Below, piece by piece: positions 44,813 to 53,750 of a stretch of DNA of 64,000 nucleotides. The stretch's first letter is position 1, and the number at the start of each line of letters is the position of its first letter. Source of the stretch: CAWFSE01 sp963697565 (GTDB taxonomy: Bacteria > Actinomycetota > Actinomycetes > CAVWCF01); the NCBI GenBank assembly GCA_963697565.1, contig CAVOOM010000006.1:186001-250000 (forward strand), written 5' to 3'. A program made the translations under genes and the position numbers. Under the pieces are notes generated by a model, which had not been told where the DNA came from, searched no databases, and saw only the letters and a program-made list of their open reading frames with translations.

Positions 44813-46324
44813 CTACGGCTGGCGAACGGTGACCTCGGCCACGCCGCCCCGGTACAGCGACGATCCCTGCTCCTTGGGCAGCGAGGTGAACCACAGCAGC
44901 ACGTAGCGCGCCTGCACGGGGGCCGCGGGGACCAGGGCGACCTCGGTCCGGGCCTGGGCCGCCTGCGCCGCCACGACGTACCCATCGGCGTCCGGCGAAT
45001 CCTCGAGTCCGACCCGCAGCTCGACGTCGGTCGGCTCGCCGAGCAGGGTGACGGTGACCGAGGCGACGTCCTGGGGGGCGCCGAGGTCCAGCCGCAGCCC
45101 GGCCCCGGACTTCAGCCCGCCGAAGTTGGGCCGGTTCTTGTAGGCGCCGGTGCGCCATGCCGTCGCGGTCGATCCGTCGTACGCCCGGCCGGTCTCCTGG
45201 GGGTTCTCCTTGCCGTCGCCCTCCGGGTCGAAGTCCTGGGCCGCGACGATCGGGATGACCGATCCGGCCGGACCGGCTGCGGGGGTCGGGCCGCCCTCCG
45301 CCGGCGCGGCCGGGGCGGGTGCGCGCACGACCGGGGCGGTCAGCCCGGCCGGGATCTCGGCCGCCCCGTCGGACGCGCCGAGGGTGGGCAGCCCGGCGGT
45401 GGCCAGGGTCCAGCCGAGCCAGCCGAGGACCACCAGCCCGGCCGCCCACGCGGCCGCCAGCGCGGCGGTGCGCCTGACCTCGCGGCCGCTGGGCCGAGGG
45501 CGGTCCGGCAGCACATCCGCGGCCTGGTGCAGGACGACGCGCGCGTGCGCGAGCTCCTGGGCGATCTCGGCCGGGTGGGTGAAGGCCGGCAGGTGGGGGC
45601 GGACGTCCTCGCCCAGCGCCCGGCGCACCAGGGCGTCCAGATCGGGCCCCACGTCGGCCACCAGGCGGGCCGGGCTGGCGTCATCGGGCCCGCCCGCGGG
45701 GCTGGCGGAGAGGCCGGGTGCGGCGTCGGGCAGCGCCGCCTCGCGCTCCAGCACCGCCTGCGGCCACCGGCCGGTGAGCGCGGCGAACAGCAGCCCGCCG
45801 AGCCCGCGGGTGTCCAACCGGGCCGCCTCGGCCGGGTCGTCAGTGCCACCGCCCCGCAGGGCGATGTCGAGGCCGACCCCGACCACGACCGCCTGGCCGT
45901 CCTCGCCGCGCAGCAGGGCCCGCGGGGTCAGGCGTTGGTGGGACCGCCCCGCTGCGTGGGCGGAGGCCAGCCCGGCGGCGGCCTCGCGGACGAGCTCGGC
46001 GGCGTCCCGCGGATCGAGCGGGCCGGCGGAGACCAGCGCCGCCAGGTCGGTTCCGCGCACCCACTCGCTGACGACGTAGGTGCGGCCCCCGGACACGGCG
46101 GCGTCGAGCACCCGAAGCAGGCGCGGGTCGGCGGTCTCGGAGCCGGCCCGGGCCGCCGCGAGGACCCGCTCGGACTCCGGATGGCCGCGGTCGAGCAGCA
46201 AGACGCCCACCGTGCGGGCGAGCTTCTCGTCCTGGGCCAGCCAGTACGTCCCGCCGGCGCCGTCCGCGATCGGCTCGGTCAGCCGGTAGCGGCCGGCGAG
46301 CAGCATCGAGGTGGTGGCCGGCAC
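44813..46324 (-). CDS. Membrane-anchored protein pseudokinase with extracytoplasmic discoidin-like domain
   Basis: 503 aa from GTG 46324 (ATG 46306 alternative). Residues about 10-245 have the Ser/Thr kinase fold (LAGRYRLTEPIADGAGGTYW, TYVVSEWVRGTDLAAL, GLASAHAAGRSHQRLTP), but the catalytic elements are gone. The HRD position reads HQR, DFG is replaced by VGVGLD, and the ATP lysine is missing. A membrane segment (about 283-308) and a C-terminal domain (about 355-503; DPEGDGKENPQETGRAYDGS, LRLDLGAPQDVASVTVTLLG) resembling a carbohydrate-binding F5/8-type fold follow. In mycobacteria this whole unit is the C-terminus of MviN/MurJ. Here it is a separate gene two genes from murJ. Confidence 0.88.
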   Translation of the reverse strand: MPATTSMLLAGRYRLTEPIADGAGGTYWLAQDEKLARTVGVLLLDRGHPESERVLAAARAGSETADPRLLRVLDAAVSGGRTYVVSEWVRGTDLAALVSAGPLDPRDAAELVREAAAGLASAHAAGRSHQRLTPRALLRGEDGQAVVVGVGLDIALRGGGTDDPAEAARLDTRGLGGLLFAALTGRWPQAVLEREAALPDAAPGLSASPAGGPDDASPARLVADVGPDLDALVRRALGEDVRPHLPAFTHPAEIAQELAHARVVLHQAADVLPDRPRPSGREVRRTAALAAAWAAGLVVLGWLGWTLATAGLPTLGASDGAAEIPAGLTAPVVRAPAPAAPAEGGPTPAAGPAGSVIPIVAAQDFDPEGDGKENPQETGRAYDGSTATAWRTGAYKNRPNFGGLKSGAGLRLDLGAPQDVASVTVTLLGEPTDVELRVGLEDSPDADGYVVAAQAAQARTEVALVPAAPVQARYVLLWFTSLPKEQGSSLYRGGVAEVTVRQP

Positions 46325-46336
46325 GGGGTCAGCGTC

Positions 46337-47458
46337 TCACGCGGGGGCCCGCGGCCCCGGTCGGACCGCCCCGATGTAGCCGTCGAGGTAGACCCGCGAG
46401 ACCCGCAGCGGCAGGCCCGACCGCGGGGCCTCGAGCATCCAGCCCGCCCCGGCGTATAGCGCCACGTGGTGGATGGTCTGCGGGTCCCTCGGGTTGCTCG
46501 CCCAGAAGAGCAGGTCGCCGGGCTGCAGCTCGGGCAGGCCGATGCGGGTCCCGGCGAGCCACTGCTCGCGCGAGGTGCGCGGCAGCGACACCCCCGCGGA
46601 CCGGTACGCCCAGCCGGTGAGGCCGGAGCAGTCGAAGGAGTCGGGGCCGGTCGCCCCCCACACGTAGGGCAGCCCAAGCCGGCTGCGGGCGGCGGCCAGG
46701 GCCTGGGCGGCGGGTCCCGCGGGCGAGGGCAGGCCGTCGGGCCATACCCCCGGCGGCACCGCGACGCCTCCCTCGGTTCCGAGCAGCGCCGCGGCGCGGG
46801 CGGCGGCCTCGGCCTCGGCCTGCTGCCGGGCCTCCTCGGCCAGCCGGCGCACCTGCGCGTCGGCGGCCGCCAGCTCGGCGGCGCGCGCGTCGAGCAGCGC
46901 GCGTACGGCCGCGGCGGCCTCGCCGGCCTCGCGCTCCAGGGCGGCGGCCTGCTCCGCGGTCCCCGCCATCGCGCTGGTGGCCTGCGCGAGCTCGCGCGCC
47001 TGGGCTTCGCCCCGGTCGGCCGAGGCGTCCTGCTGGCGCAGCACGAGGGCGACGGTGCTGGCCCGGGCCAGCACGTCGGCGGGGTCGCGGCCGTCGAGCA
47101 GCGTCCCGTACAGCGCCGCCTGCCCGCCGGCCATGTAGACCGCGCGCACGCTCCGCTCGGCCGCCGAGCGCCGGCCCTGCCCGGACTGGCGCGCGGCGTC
47201 GAGCCGGCGGGTGGCCGACACGCTGGCGGTGACCGCCGCGGCCAACCGGGACTGCACCGCGTTGTACGCCTCGACGGCCTGCTCGGCGCGGATCTCCAGG
47301 GCGTCCACCTCGGCGGCCAGCCGGCGGGCCTGCTCCTGGGCGGAGCCGAGGTCGGGGTCGGCGCGGACCGCGGAGTGCGCCGGCAGCGCCGCCCCGGCCA
47401 GCAGGAGCGCGGCGGCCGCGAGCGCAGCGGCCGCCGAATGGATCGCCCGCCGGCTCAC
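46337..47458 (-). CDS. Secreted NlpC/P60 peptidoglycan endopeptidase with coiled coil
   Basis: 373 aa from GTG 47458, overlapping the upstream stop (GTGA). A signal peptide (about 1-30, ALLLAGAALPAHSA) is followed by a long Ala/Glu/Arg coiled coil (about 35-225; DALEIRAEQAVEAYNAVQSR, ARELAQATSAMAG). A C-terminal NlpC/P60 domain has Cys277 (DSFDCSGLTGW), His331 (TIHHVALY) and the GDLLFW motif. This is the RipA-like layout, in which the coiled coil can mask the active site until activation. It probably hydrolyses D-Glu-mDAP bonds. Confidence 0.93.
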   Translation of the reverse strand: MSRRAIHSAAAALAAAALLLAGAALPAHSAVRADPDLGSAQEQARRLAAEVDALEIRAEQAVEAYNAVQSRLAAAVTASVSATRRLDAARQSGQGRRSAAERSVRAVYMAGGQAALYGTLLDGRDPADVLARASTVALVLRQQDASADRGEAQARELAQATSAMAGTAEQAAALEREAGEAAAAVRALLDARAAELAAADAQVRRLAEEARQQAEAEAAARAAALLGTEGGVAVPPGVWPDGLPSPAGPAAQALAAARSRLGLPYVWGATGPDSFDCSGLTGWAYRSAGVSLPRTSREQWLAGTRIGLPELQPGDLLFWASNPRDPQTIHHVALYAGAGWMLEAPRSGLPLRVSRVYLDGYIGAVRPGPRAPA

Positions 47459-47907
47459 CGCACCGGCGCGGCGGTGGCGGTCGCGCTGGCCTGGACCCAC
47501 TCGTCGAGCAGCCCGATGTGCTTGAGGAAGAAGGTGCTGGCCGTGCGGGTGGTGGTCACCGTCGCCGTCGCGTCGGGGCCGATCGTGAACGTGCTGGTCT
47601 GCACCACCGAGGGCGAGCCCTGGTCGGCGAGCGCCTCGACAGCGGCGTCGTAGGCGCCCTGCACATCGGCGCCGCGGTCGGCGGCGTCGCTGGCCTCGCG
47701 GGCCGCCAGCGAGGCGTCGTCTTGGACTCCGACCTTGGCGACCACGACCGAGACGCCGTCGAAGAGCAGCAAGCCGATCACGCCCAAGGTCACCGAGAGC
47801 TTGATGAGCCAGCCGAGGACCAGGTCTCCGCGATCGCGCGCACTCCGCGCGGATCCGCCCACTGCGTCGGCGCGCGCCAGCGCGCGCGCCTCATCCGGCG
47901 CCCTCAT
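47455..47907 (-). CDS. Single-pass membrane protein of unknown function
   Basis: 150 aa, ATG 47907. An Arg/Ala/Asp-rich cytoplasmic head is followed by one membrane segment (about 30-55, LVLGWLIKLSVTLGVIGLLL). An extracytoplasmic domain of about 90 residues with a Thr/Val-rich beta pattern (TFTIGPDATATVTTTRTAST) ends LKHIGLLDEWVQ. I recognise no family. Its stop overlaps the NlpC/P60 start, so the two are probably co-translated, and it may assist that hydrolase or the nearby MurJ. Confidence 0.75.
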   Translation of the reverse strand: MRAPDEARALARADAVGGSARSARDRGDLVLGWLIKLSVTLGVIGLLLFDGVSVVVAKVGVQDDASLAAREASDAADRGADVQGAYDAAVEALADQGSPSVVQTSTFTIGPDATATVTTTRTASTFFLKHIGLLDEWVQASATATAAPVR

Positions 47908-47949
47908 GCCCAGGGGTTCGGCACAACGCGGCCCTGACTTGAGCCGCCG

Positions 47950-49590
47950 TCAGCGCCTCCGCAGCCGCCGGAGCACCGGGTCGACGATCACGTCGAGCTC
48001 GCGCACCCGCAGCCGCCGGGCCACCAGCAGGTACGCCGCTGCGAACACCGAGCCGATCACCGCGGTGGACACCAGGGCGGTCAGCGGGGTCAGCTGGCTG
48101 CCGTCGGCCACCAGCCCGCTGGCCACGAGCCCGAATCCGATCGCCAGCGCGATGCCGGTGGCGATCGAGACCCGCACCGCGGTCCGCACGACGAGGTAGG
48201 TCTCGAGCCCGCCGAGCCGGCGGCGCAGGACCAGCCACGAGACGCCGAGCGCCAGCCAGTACGCCACCGAGTAGGCCACCGCCAGCCCCGCCACCTGCTG
48301 GTCGGGGGGCAGCGCCGCGGTGATCGCCAGGGCCAGCGCGACGTTGACCACGTTGAGGCCCACGTTGATGGTGAACGGGGTGCGGGTGTCCTCTTGCGCG
48401 TAGTAGCCCCGGAGCAGCACGTAGTACGCCGAGAACGCCGGCAGCCCCAAGGCGAAGAACGACACGACCAGGCCGAGGTAGCGGGCGTCCTCAAAGGTGG
48501 AGTTGCCGTAGTTGAAGAGCAGCACGCCGATCCGCGGCCCGAGCAGCACCAGCAGCGCCGCGGCCGGGACCATCGCCGCGGTCGCCAGGTTGACCCCGCG
48601 CGCGACATCGCGGCGGACCAGGTTGAGGGCGCCGAGGTGGGCGTCGCGGCTCATCCGCGGCAGCATGGCGGTGACCAGCGAGACCGTGATGATCGAGTGC
48701 GGCAGCAGGAAGATCAGGTGCGCCGTGCTGTAGACGGTGAAGCCGGCGCCGTACCCGCCCTGGTCGGCGGTCAGCTTTCCCGCGGTCGTGGCCAGCCGGG
48801 TGATCACGACGTACGCCAGCTGGTTGGTCAGGACGAACAGCACGGTCCACTTGGCCAGGTGCGCCGCGGTGCCGAGGCCTTGGCCGCGCAGGTCGAAGCG
48901 GGGGCGGTAGCGGAAGCCGGCCCGGCGCAGCACCGGGACGAGCACCACGGCCTGCGCGATCACCCCGAGGGTGGCGCCGAGCCCGAGCAGGGCCAGCTCC
49001 CATGACGTCGCCTCGCTGGTGGTGGGCGGCTCGGCCACCAGCGCCAGGAAGGCCGCGCACGAGGCGATGACGACCACGTTGTTGACGACCGGTGCGTACA
49101 TCGGCCAGGCGAAGCGGTCCCGGGCGTTGAGGACCTGCGACAGCATGGCGTACACGCCGTAGAAGAAGATCTGCGGCAGGCAGTACCGCGCGAACGTCAC
49201 CGCCGTGTCGAAGTCGTCGGCGCTCCACTCCGACGACCCGTAGAGCCGCACGATCCAGGGCGCCAGCGCGACGGCCAGCGCGGTGATGACGAGCAGCACC
49301 GACCCGGTCGCCGTGATCAGCCGCTGCGCGTACGCCGTGCCCTCGTCGCCGTCGTCGCGCATGTGCTTGACGAGCTGGGGGATGAAGACGGCATTGAGGG
49401 CGCCGCCCACCAAGAGGATGTAGACGATGTTCGGCACCGTGTTGGCGACCGTGAAGGTGTCGGAGAACACCCCCGTGCCGATCGCCGCGATCAGCATCGT
49501 GTTGCGGACCATGCCGGTGATGCGCGAGACGATCGTGCCCCCGGCCATCGACCCGGTGGCCCGCATCAGCTGGCGGTCGGCGGCGCTCAC
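47950..49590 (-). CDS. murJ: MurJ (MviN) lipid II flippase
   Basis: 546 aa from GTG 49590, overlapping the DUF6049 stop (GTGA). About 14 membrane helices with MOP-superfamily MurJ signatures: GTIVSRITGMVRNTMLIAAI, FTVANTVPNIVYILLVGGAL, FIPQLV, ARYCLPQIFFYGVYAMLSQV, LNARDRFAWPMYAPVVNN and YYAQEDTRTPFTINV. It moves lipid II across the cytoplasmic membrane. It ends right after the helix bundle, without the pseudokinase and sugar-binding extension carried by mycobacterial MviN; that unit is encoded separately at 44813-46324. Confidence 0.96.
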   Translation of the reverse strand: MSAADRQLMRATGSMAGGTIVSRITGMVRNTMLIAAIGTGVFSDTFTVANTVPNIVYILLVGGALNAVFIPQLVKHMRDDGDEGTAYAQRLITATGSVLLVITALAVALAPWIVRLYGSSEWSADDFDTAVTFARYCLPQIFFYGVYAMLSQVLNARDRFAWPMYAPVVNNVVVIASCAAFLALVAEPPTTSEATSWELALLGLGATLGVIAQAVVLVPVLRRAGFRYRPRFDLRGQGLGTAAHLAKWTVLFVLTNQLAYVVITRLATTAGKLTADQGGYGAGFTVYSTAHLIFLLPHSIITVSLVTAMLPRMSRDAHLGALNLVRRDVARGVNLATAAMVPAAALLVLLGPRIGVLLFNYGNSTFEDARYLGLVVSFFALGLPAFSAYYVLLRGYYAQEDTRTPFTINVGLNVVNVALALAITAALPPDQQVAGLAVAYSVAYWLALGVSWLVLRRRLGGLETYLVVRTAVRVSIATGIALAIGFGLVASGLVADGSQLTPLTALVSTAVIGSVFAAAYLLVARRLRVRELDVIVDPVLRRLRRR

Positions 49591-51735
49591 CCCGTCGCTC
49601 CCTCGGCGGCGGCGGTGTCGTCGTCCGGGCGGTTCCCGGCCCGGGACTGGCGGGCCCGCTTGACGATGCGCAGCACGGTCGCGACGAAGAGCAGCGCGAG
49701 CAGCCCGCCCATCAGGTAGCCGGCGACCGTGCCGATGGCACGCACCTGGACGTCGAACGCCTCGGTCGGCCCGTAGGGGGCACCCTCTGGGGTGAGGAGC
49801 TGGGCCGACACCACCACCTTGCCGCTGGCGGCCGCCTCCGCCTCGACGGCGACCGAGGCGCTGCGGCCGGCCTCGACACGGATCTCGCCGGGGTCGGTCA
49901 GCGCGAGCCGCACCGAGGGGTGTCGCGGTCAGCGCGAGCCGCACGGTGACCGGCTGGTCGAGGGTGTTGGACACGGTGATCGGGATCTTGCCGCTCTGGC
50001 CGGCCAACGTCACCGACCCCGGCTCCAGGATCGACACGCCGCGCGACGCCTGCTCGATCGAGACCTTCGTGGCCTTGGCGTACGCCGCGCCCGCGGCGGG
50101 CTCGGCGCGCCAGGCGGTGGACTGGCCGCGCAGCAGGGCGGCCGTCGCGGCGTCGGATCGGGGGCCGGGGCGCTCCAGGATCGCGTCGAGGGCGGCCAGC
50201 TGGTCCTGGCCGGCCCTGATGTCGTCGAGCTGGCTGGGCGAGATCTCGGCGTCGGCGGCCGCCGGCGGGTAGAGCGGGCCTCGCCGCGGGATGTCGTCGG
50301 AGCCCGCGGGTGCCAGCGCCTGCAACGCGGTCGGAGCCGTCCACGGCGTCTCCCGCACCGCCCGCAGCAGCTGGGCCGCCCACTCGGCGGTGGGCGCGAA
50401 CCGGCGGGGCGGGATGAGCACCTGCGGCCGCGGGTCGCTGGGCCGCTCAAGGGTGATGACGAGCGTCTCGGCCAGCAGCCGCTGCCGGGCCGCCACCAGC
50501 ACGCCGGGCGCCGAGGCGTCGCGGGCGGAGACGGCGGTGAGCTGCGGGTCGCCGAGCAGGGCGGTGGCCGTCCCCGCGCTCGGGGGCAGCACGGCCACTG
50601 CCGCGGGGGTCGCGTTGGTGGGCGTACGCGGGGGGTAGAGGGCGGCGTCGAGCAGGACCGTGCGGGTCCCTGCCCCGGCGATCGCGGCGAGCGCCTCCTC
50701 GGGCGCGCCGCCGTCGGGCCAGCCGGGGGCGGCCGGGGTCTCGACTCCCAAGACAAGCCGGCCGAGCGCGGCGCCGCGGGCCGACGCGGTGACCAGGTCG
50801 GAGCTCAGCCCGGCGCGGACGACTGCGGCGACATCGGGATCGGCGTACGGGACGACGGCGAGCCAGCCCCCCGCGGCCGGCTTCTTGGCCGCCTGGGAGA
50901 CCGCGGCGAGCCAGGCCCGGGCATCGGGGTCGGCCGGGCGCGTGGTGGTGGTGTCCCCGTCGCGGACCACGGCGCCGGCGGACAGCTCGAAGGCCGCCCC
51001 GAGCAGCTCGGGGTCGACGATCCAGGCGGCGGGGGCGCCCTCGGCGGCCTGGACCAGCCGGGCGAGGCGACCGCCCGGGGCGAGGCTCTCGGCGAGGGCG
51101 TCGGCGCCCTGGGCGGTGAACACCCCCTCCGGGTCGCGGCGGGGCTCGTCGATCAGCGGCCACACCACGGCGAGCGGGGTCGGCGCGACGCGGGTCCCGG
51201 CGGGCCACCAGGGCACGGTGGTGCGGACGGTCGCCAACCGCCCGCGGTCGCCCCCGACGGTGCCTCGGACCTCGACGGCGATCGGATAGGCGCCGGCCTT
51301 GCGGAACGGCAGCCGGGCGGCGGGGACCTCCAACTCGAACGGGGCCTGGGCGCCCTTGGCGAGGGTGTCGGCGACCACCCGCGACGTCCCCGACACCGCG
51401 GAGCCTTCCCGCCTCGCCGGGACGTCGCCCCCGTCGAGCAGGCCCAGCTCCGCCCGGCTGGCCGCCGGGGTCCCGGAGGCGCGCAACTGCACCGTGACGT
51501 CGCTGAGCTCGGCGGCCGCGGTGATCCGCCCGGTCAGCCGCAGGGTCCCGTCGTCGGCCAGCACGAGCGGTTCCAGGGAGTCCAGGACCGCGGTGGCGTC
51601 CCCCTCGTCGGCGGCCGCAGACCCGCCGCCGAGCGGAAGGGCGACCGGCGCGGCCAGCAGGAGCAGCAGGGCAACCAGGGCCAGCAGGAGGCGGCGCACG
51701 GCCGCGGGCCCGCGGCCCGGGTCCGGACGCCTCAC
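49587..51735 (-). CDS. DUF6049-type secreted/membrane glycoprotein-like protein (frameshifted)
   Basis: About 715 codons from GTG 51735, which overlaps the NUDIX stop (GTGA). A signal peptide (about 14-43) precedes a long extracytoplasmic part (TVPWWPAGTRVAPTPLAVVW, PDARAWLAAVSQAA, LYPPRTPTNATPAAVAVLPP). Near 49920 one extra C in an ACACCCCTC run shifts the frame. Removing it gives LTATPSVRLALTDPGEIRVE and continues into AIGTVAGYLMGGLLALLFVA, the C-terminal membrane anchor. The span is 3n+1. The gene is at the place of mycobacterial Rv3909, between mutT4 and mviN. Function unknown, presumably envelope biogenesis with MurJ. Confidence 0.82.
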
Positions 51736-52217
51736 CCGGGCTCACCCGGCGCCGGCTCACCGGACAGCAGCTCCAGGGCCCGCGTGGCCAGCCGGCTCTC
51801 GTCGGCGTACGCGAGTCGCCCCGGCAGGTCGGCGAGCGGCACCCAGGCCACCTGCTCGACCTCGCGGTCGGCGGTGGACAGCGCGCCGCCCACCGGGTCG
51901 AGCAGGAAGTGGTGCACGGTCTTGTGGACGCGGCGGTCCTCGGCGGCGAACCAGTAGTCGACGATGCCGAGCGATTCGGCGGCCACGGCCGTGATGCCGG
52001 TCTCCTCGGCGACCTCGCGCTCGGCCGCCTGCCGCGGCGTCTCCGCCTCCTCGAGGTGTCCCTTCGGGATCACCCACTCCAGCGCCCCGGTCCGGGCCGA
52101 GCGCCGGCCGATCACCAGGGCCAGCGGACCGGCTGCGGCCTCGCGGTCCACGACGAGTCCGCCCGCCGACACCTCGGCGACGACCGGCCGCCGGCGCGGG
52201 GCCCCGGGGTTGTCCAC
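51732..52217 (-). CDS. NUDIX hydrolase (MutT4-like)
   Basis: 161 aa, GTG start at 52217. The complete Nudix box GHLEEAETPRQAAEREVAEE followed by TG is at about residues 54-76. ISxGGLVVD-like and VIPKGH segments precede it, and a TVHHFLLDPVGG strand follows. It hydrolyses nucleoside diphosphate-linked compounds; the substrate is unknown. It is divergent from pcnA with a 62-base gap that must hold both promoters. This gene pair matches the mutT4-pcnA pair in mycobacteria. Confidence 0.92.
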   Translation of the reverse strand: MDNPGAPRRRPVVAEVSAGGLVVDREAAAGPLALVIGRRSARTGALEWVIPKGHLEEAETPRQAAEREVAEETGITAVAAESLGIVDYWFAAEDRRVHKTVHHFLLDPVGGALSTADREVEQVAWVPLADLPGRLAYADESRLATRALELLSGEPAPGEPG

Positions 52218-52279
52218 GCGTTGATCGTACGGAAGCGGCGTGCTCGGGCCGCCCGCGGCGGCTGCGTACGCTTCCCCGC

Positions 52280-53725
52280 GTGCCCCCCTCGCTGTCCGAC
52301 GCGCAGCGCCGCGCCGTCGGCGAGCTGCTCCGGGTCGCCCCGGTGGCCGACGCCGTGGGCGCGCGGTTCGCCGCGGCCGGCCATCCGCTGGCGCTGGTCG
52401 GCGGCTCGGTCCGCGACGCGCTGCTCGGCCGGCTGGGCCACGACCTCGACTTCACCACGTCGGCGACGCCCGAGCAGATCGAGGCGGTCCTCGCCGGCTG
52501 GGCCGACGCGGTGTGGGACATCGGCCGGGCCTTCGGCACGATCGGCGCCCGCAAGGGCGGCTACACCATCGAGATCACCACCTACCGCAGCGAGTCGTAC
52601 GAGCCCGGCTCACGCAAGCCCGCGGTCGCGTACGGCGACACCCTTGAGGCAGATCTGGGGCGCCGCGACTTCACCGTCAACGCGATGGCCGTGGCGCTGC
52701 CCGGGACGGTCTTCGTCGACCCGTTCGGCGGCCTCGCGGACCTCGCGGCGGGGGTGCTGCGGACCCCCGGCGCCCCGGAGGACTCCTTCTCCGACGACCC
52801 GCTGCGGATGATGCGGGCGGCGCGCTTCGCCGCGCAGCTGGGGTTCGCGGTGGCCCCCGAGGCCCTGGCCGCGATCACCTCGATGGCCGACCGGATCGCC
52901 ATCGTGTCGGCGGAGCGGGTGCGCGAGGAGCTGGTGCGGCTGGTCTGCGCGCCCGACCCGAGGGCCGGGCTGGCGATCCTCGTCGAGAGCGGCCTGGCCG
53001 ACCAGGTGCTCCCCGAGGTGCCGCGGCTGCGCCTGGAGATCGACGAGCACCACCGCCACAAGGACGTCTACGAGCACACGCTGACCGTCCTCGAGCAGGC
53101 GATGGCGCTCGAGGACGGGCCCGAGGGGCCGGTGCCGTCCCCGGACTTCGTGCTGCGCTTCGCCGCGCTCATGCACGACGTCGGCAAGCCGCGCACCCGG
53201 CGCTTCGAGCCGGGCGGCGGGGTCTCGTTCCACCACCACGAGGTGGTCGGGGCCAAGATCACCCGCAAGCGGATGCAGGCGCTGCGGTTCTCCACCGACG
53301 AGACCGACGCGGTGGTCGAGCTGGTCGCGCTGCACCTGCGCTTCCACGGCTACGGCGGCGGCGAGTGGACCGACGCCGCGGTGCGGCGCTATGTGCGCGA
53401 CGCCGGCCCGCTGCTCGACCGGCTGCACAAGCTGACCCGCGCCGACTGCACGACGCGCAACCGGCGCAAGGCCGCCGCGCTGGCCGCGACGTACGACCAC
53501 CTCGAGGAGCGCATCGCGCGGTTGTCCGAGGAGGAGGAGCTCGCCGCGATCCGCCCCGACCTGGACGGCACCGAGATCATGCGGATCCTCGGCATCCCGC
53601 CCGGCCCGCTCGTGGGCCGGGCCTACCGGCACCTGCTCGAGCTGCGCCTCGATCGCGGGCCCCTGCCGCCGGAGGAGGCCGAGGCCGCGTTGCGCGCCTG
53701 GTACGCCTCGGCGGACGGCGCCTGA
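52280..53725 (+). CDS. pcnA: CCA tRNA nucleotidyltransferase / poly(A) polymerase family
   Basis: 481 aa, GTG start at 52280. The class II nucleotidyltransferase head is LALVGGSVRDALLGRLGHDL with D55 and D57 (GHDLDFTT). The RRDFTVNAMAVAL, DPLRMMRAARFAAQLGF and VRLEIDEHHRHKDVYEHT segments follow. An HD phosphohydrolase domain (ALMHDVGKPRTRRF, HHHEVVGAKI) is at about 245-360. It adds or repairs the tRNA 3' CCA, which tRNA-Ala and tRNA-Ile of this window lack in their genes. The frame is intact. Confidence 0.95.
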   Translation: MPPSLSDAQRRAVGELLRVAPVADAVGARFAAAGHPLALVGGSVRDALLGRLGHDLDFTTSATPEQIEAVLAGWADAVWDIGRAFGTIGARKGGYTIEITTYRSESYEPGSRKPAVAYGDTLEADLGRRDFTVNAMAVALPGTVFVDPFGGLADLAAGVLRTPGAPEDSFSDDPLRMMRAARFAAQLGFAVAPEALAAITSMADRIAIVSAERVREELVRLVCAPDPRAGLAILVESGLADQVLPEVPRLRLEIDEHHRHKDVYEHTLTVLEQAMALEDGPEGPVPSPDFVLRFAALMHDVGKPRTRRFEPGGGVSFHHHEVVGAKITRKRMQALRFSTDETDAVVELVALHLRFHGYGGGEWTDAAVRRYVRDAGPLLDRLHKLTRADCTTRNRRKAAALAATYDHLEERIARLSEEEELAAIRPDLDGTEIMRILGIPPGPLVGRAYRHLLELRLDRGPLPPEEAEAALRAWYASADGA

Positions 53726-53750
53726 CGCCGCGCCGGCTGCGGCGGGCGGG

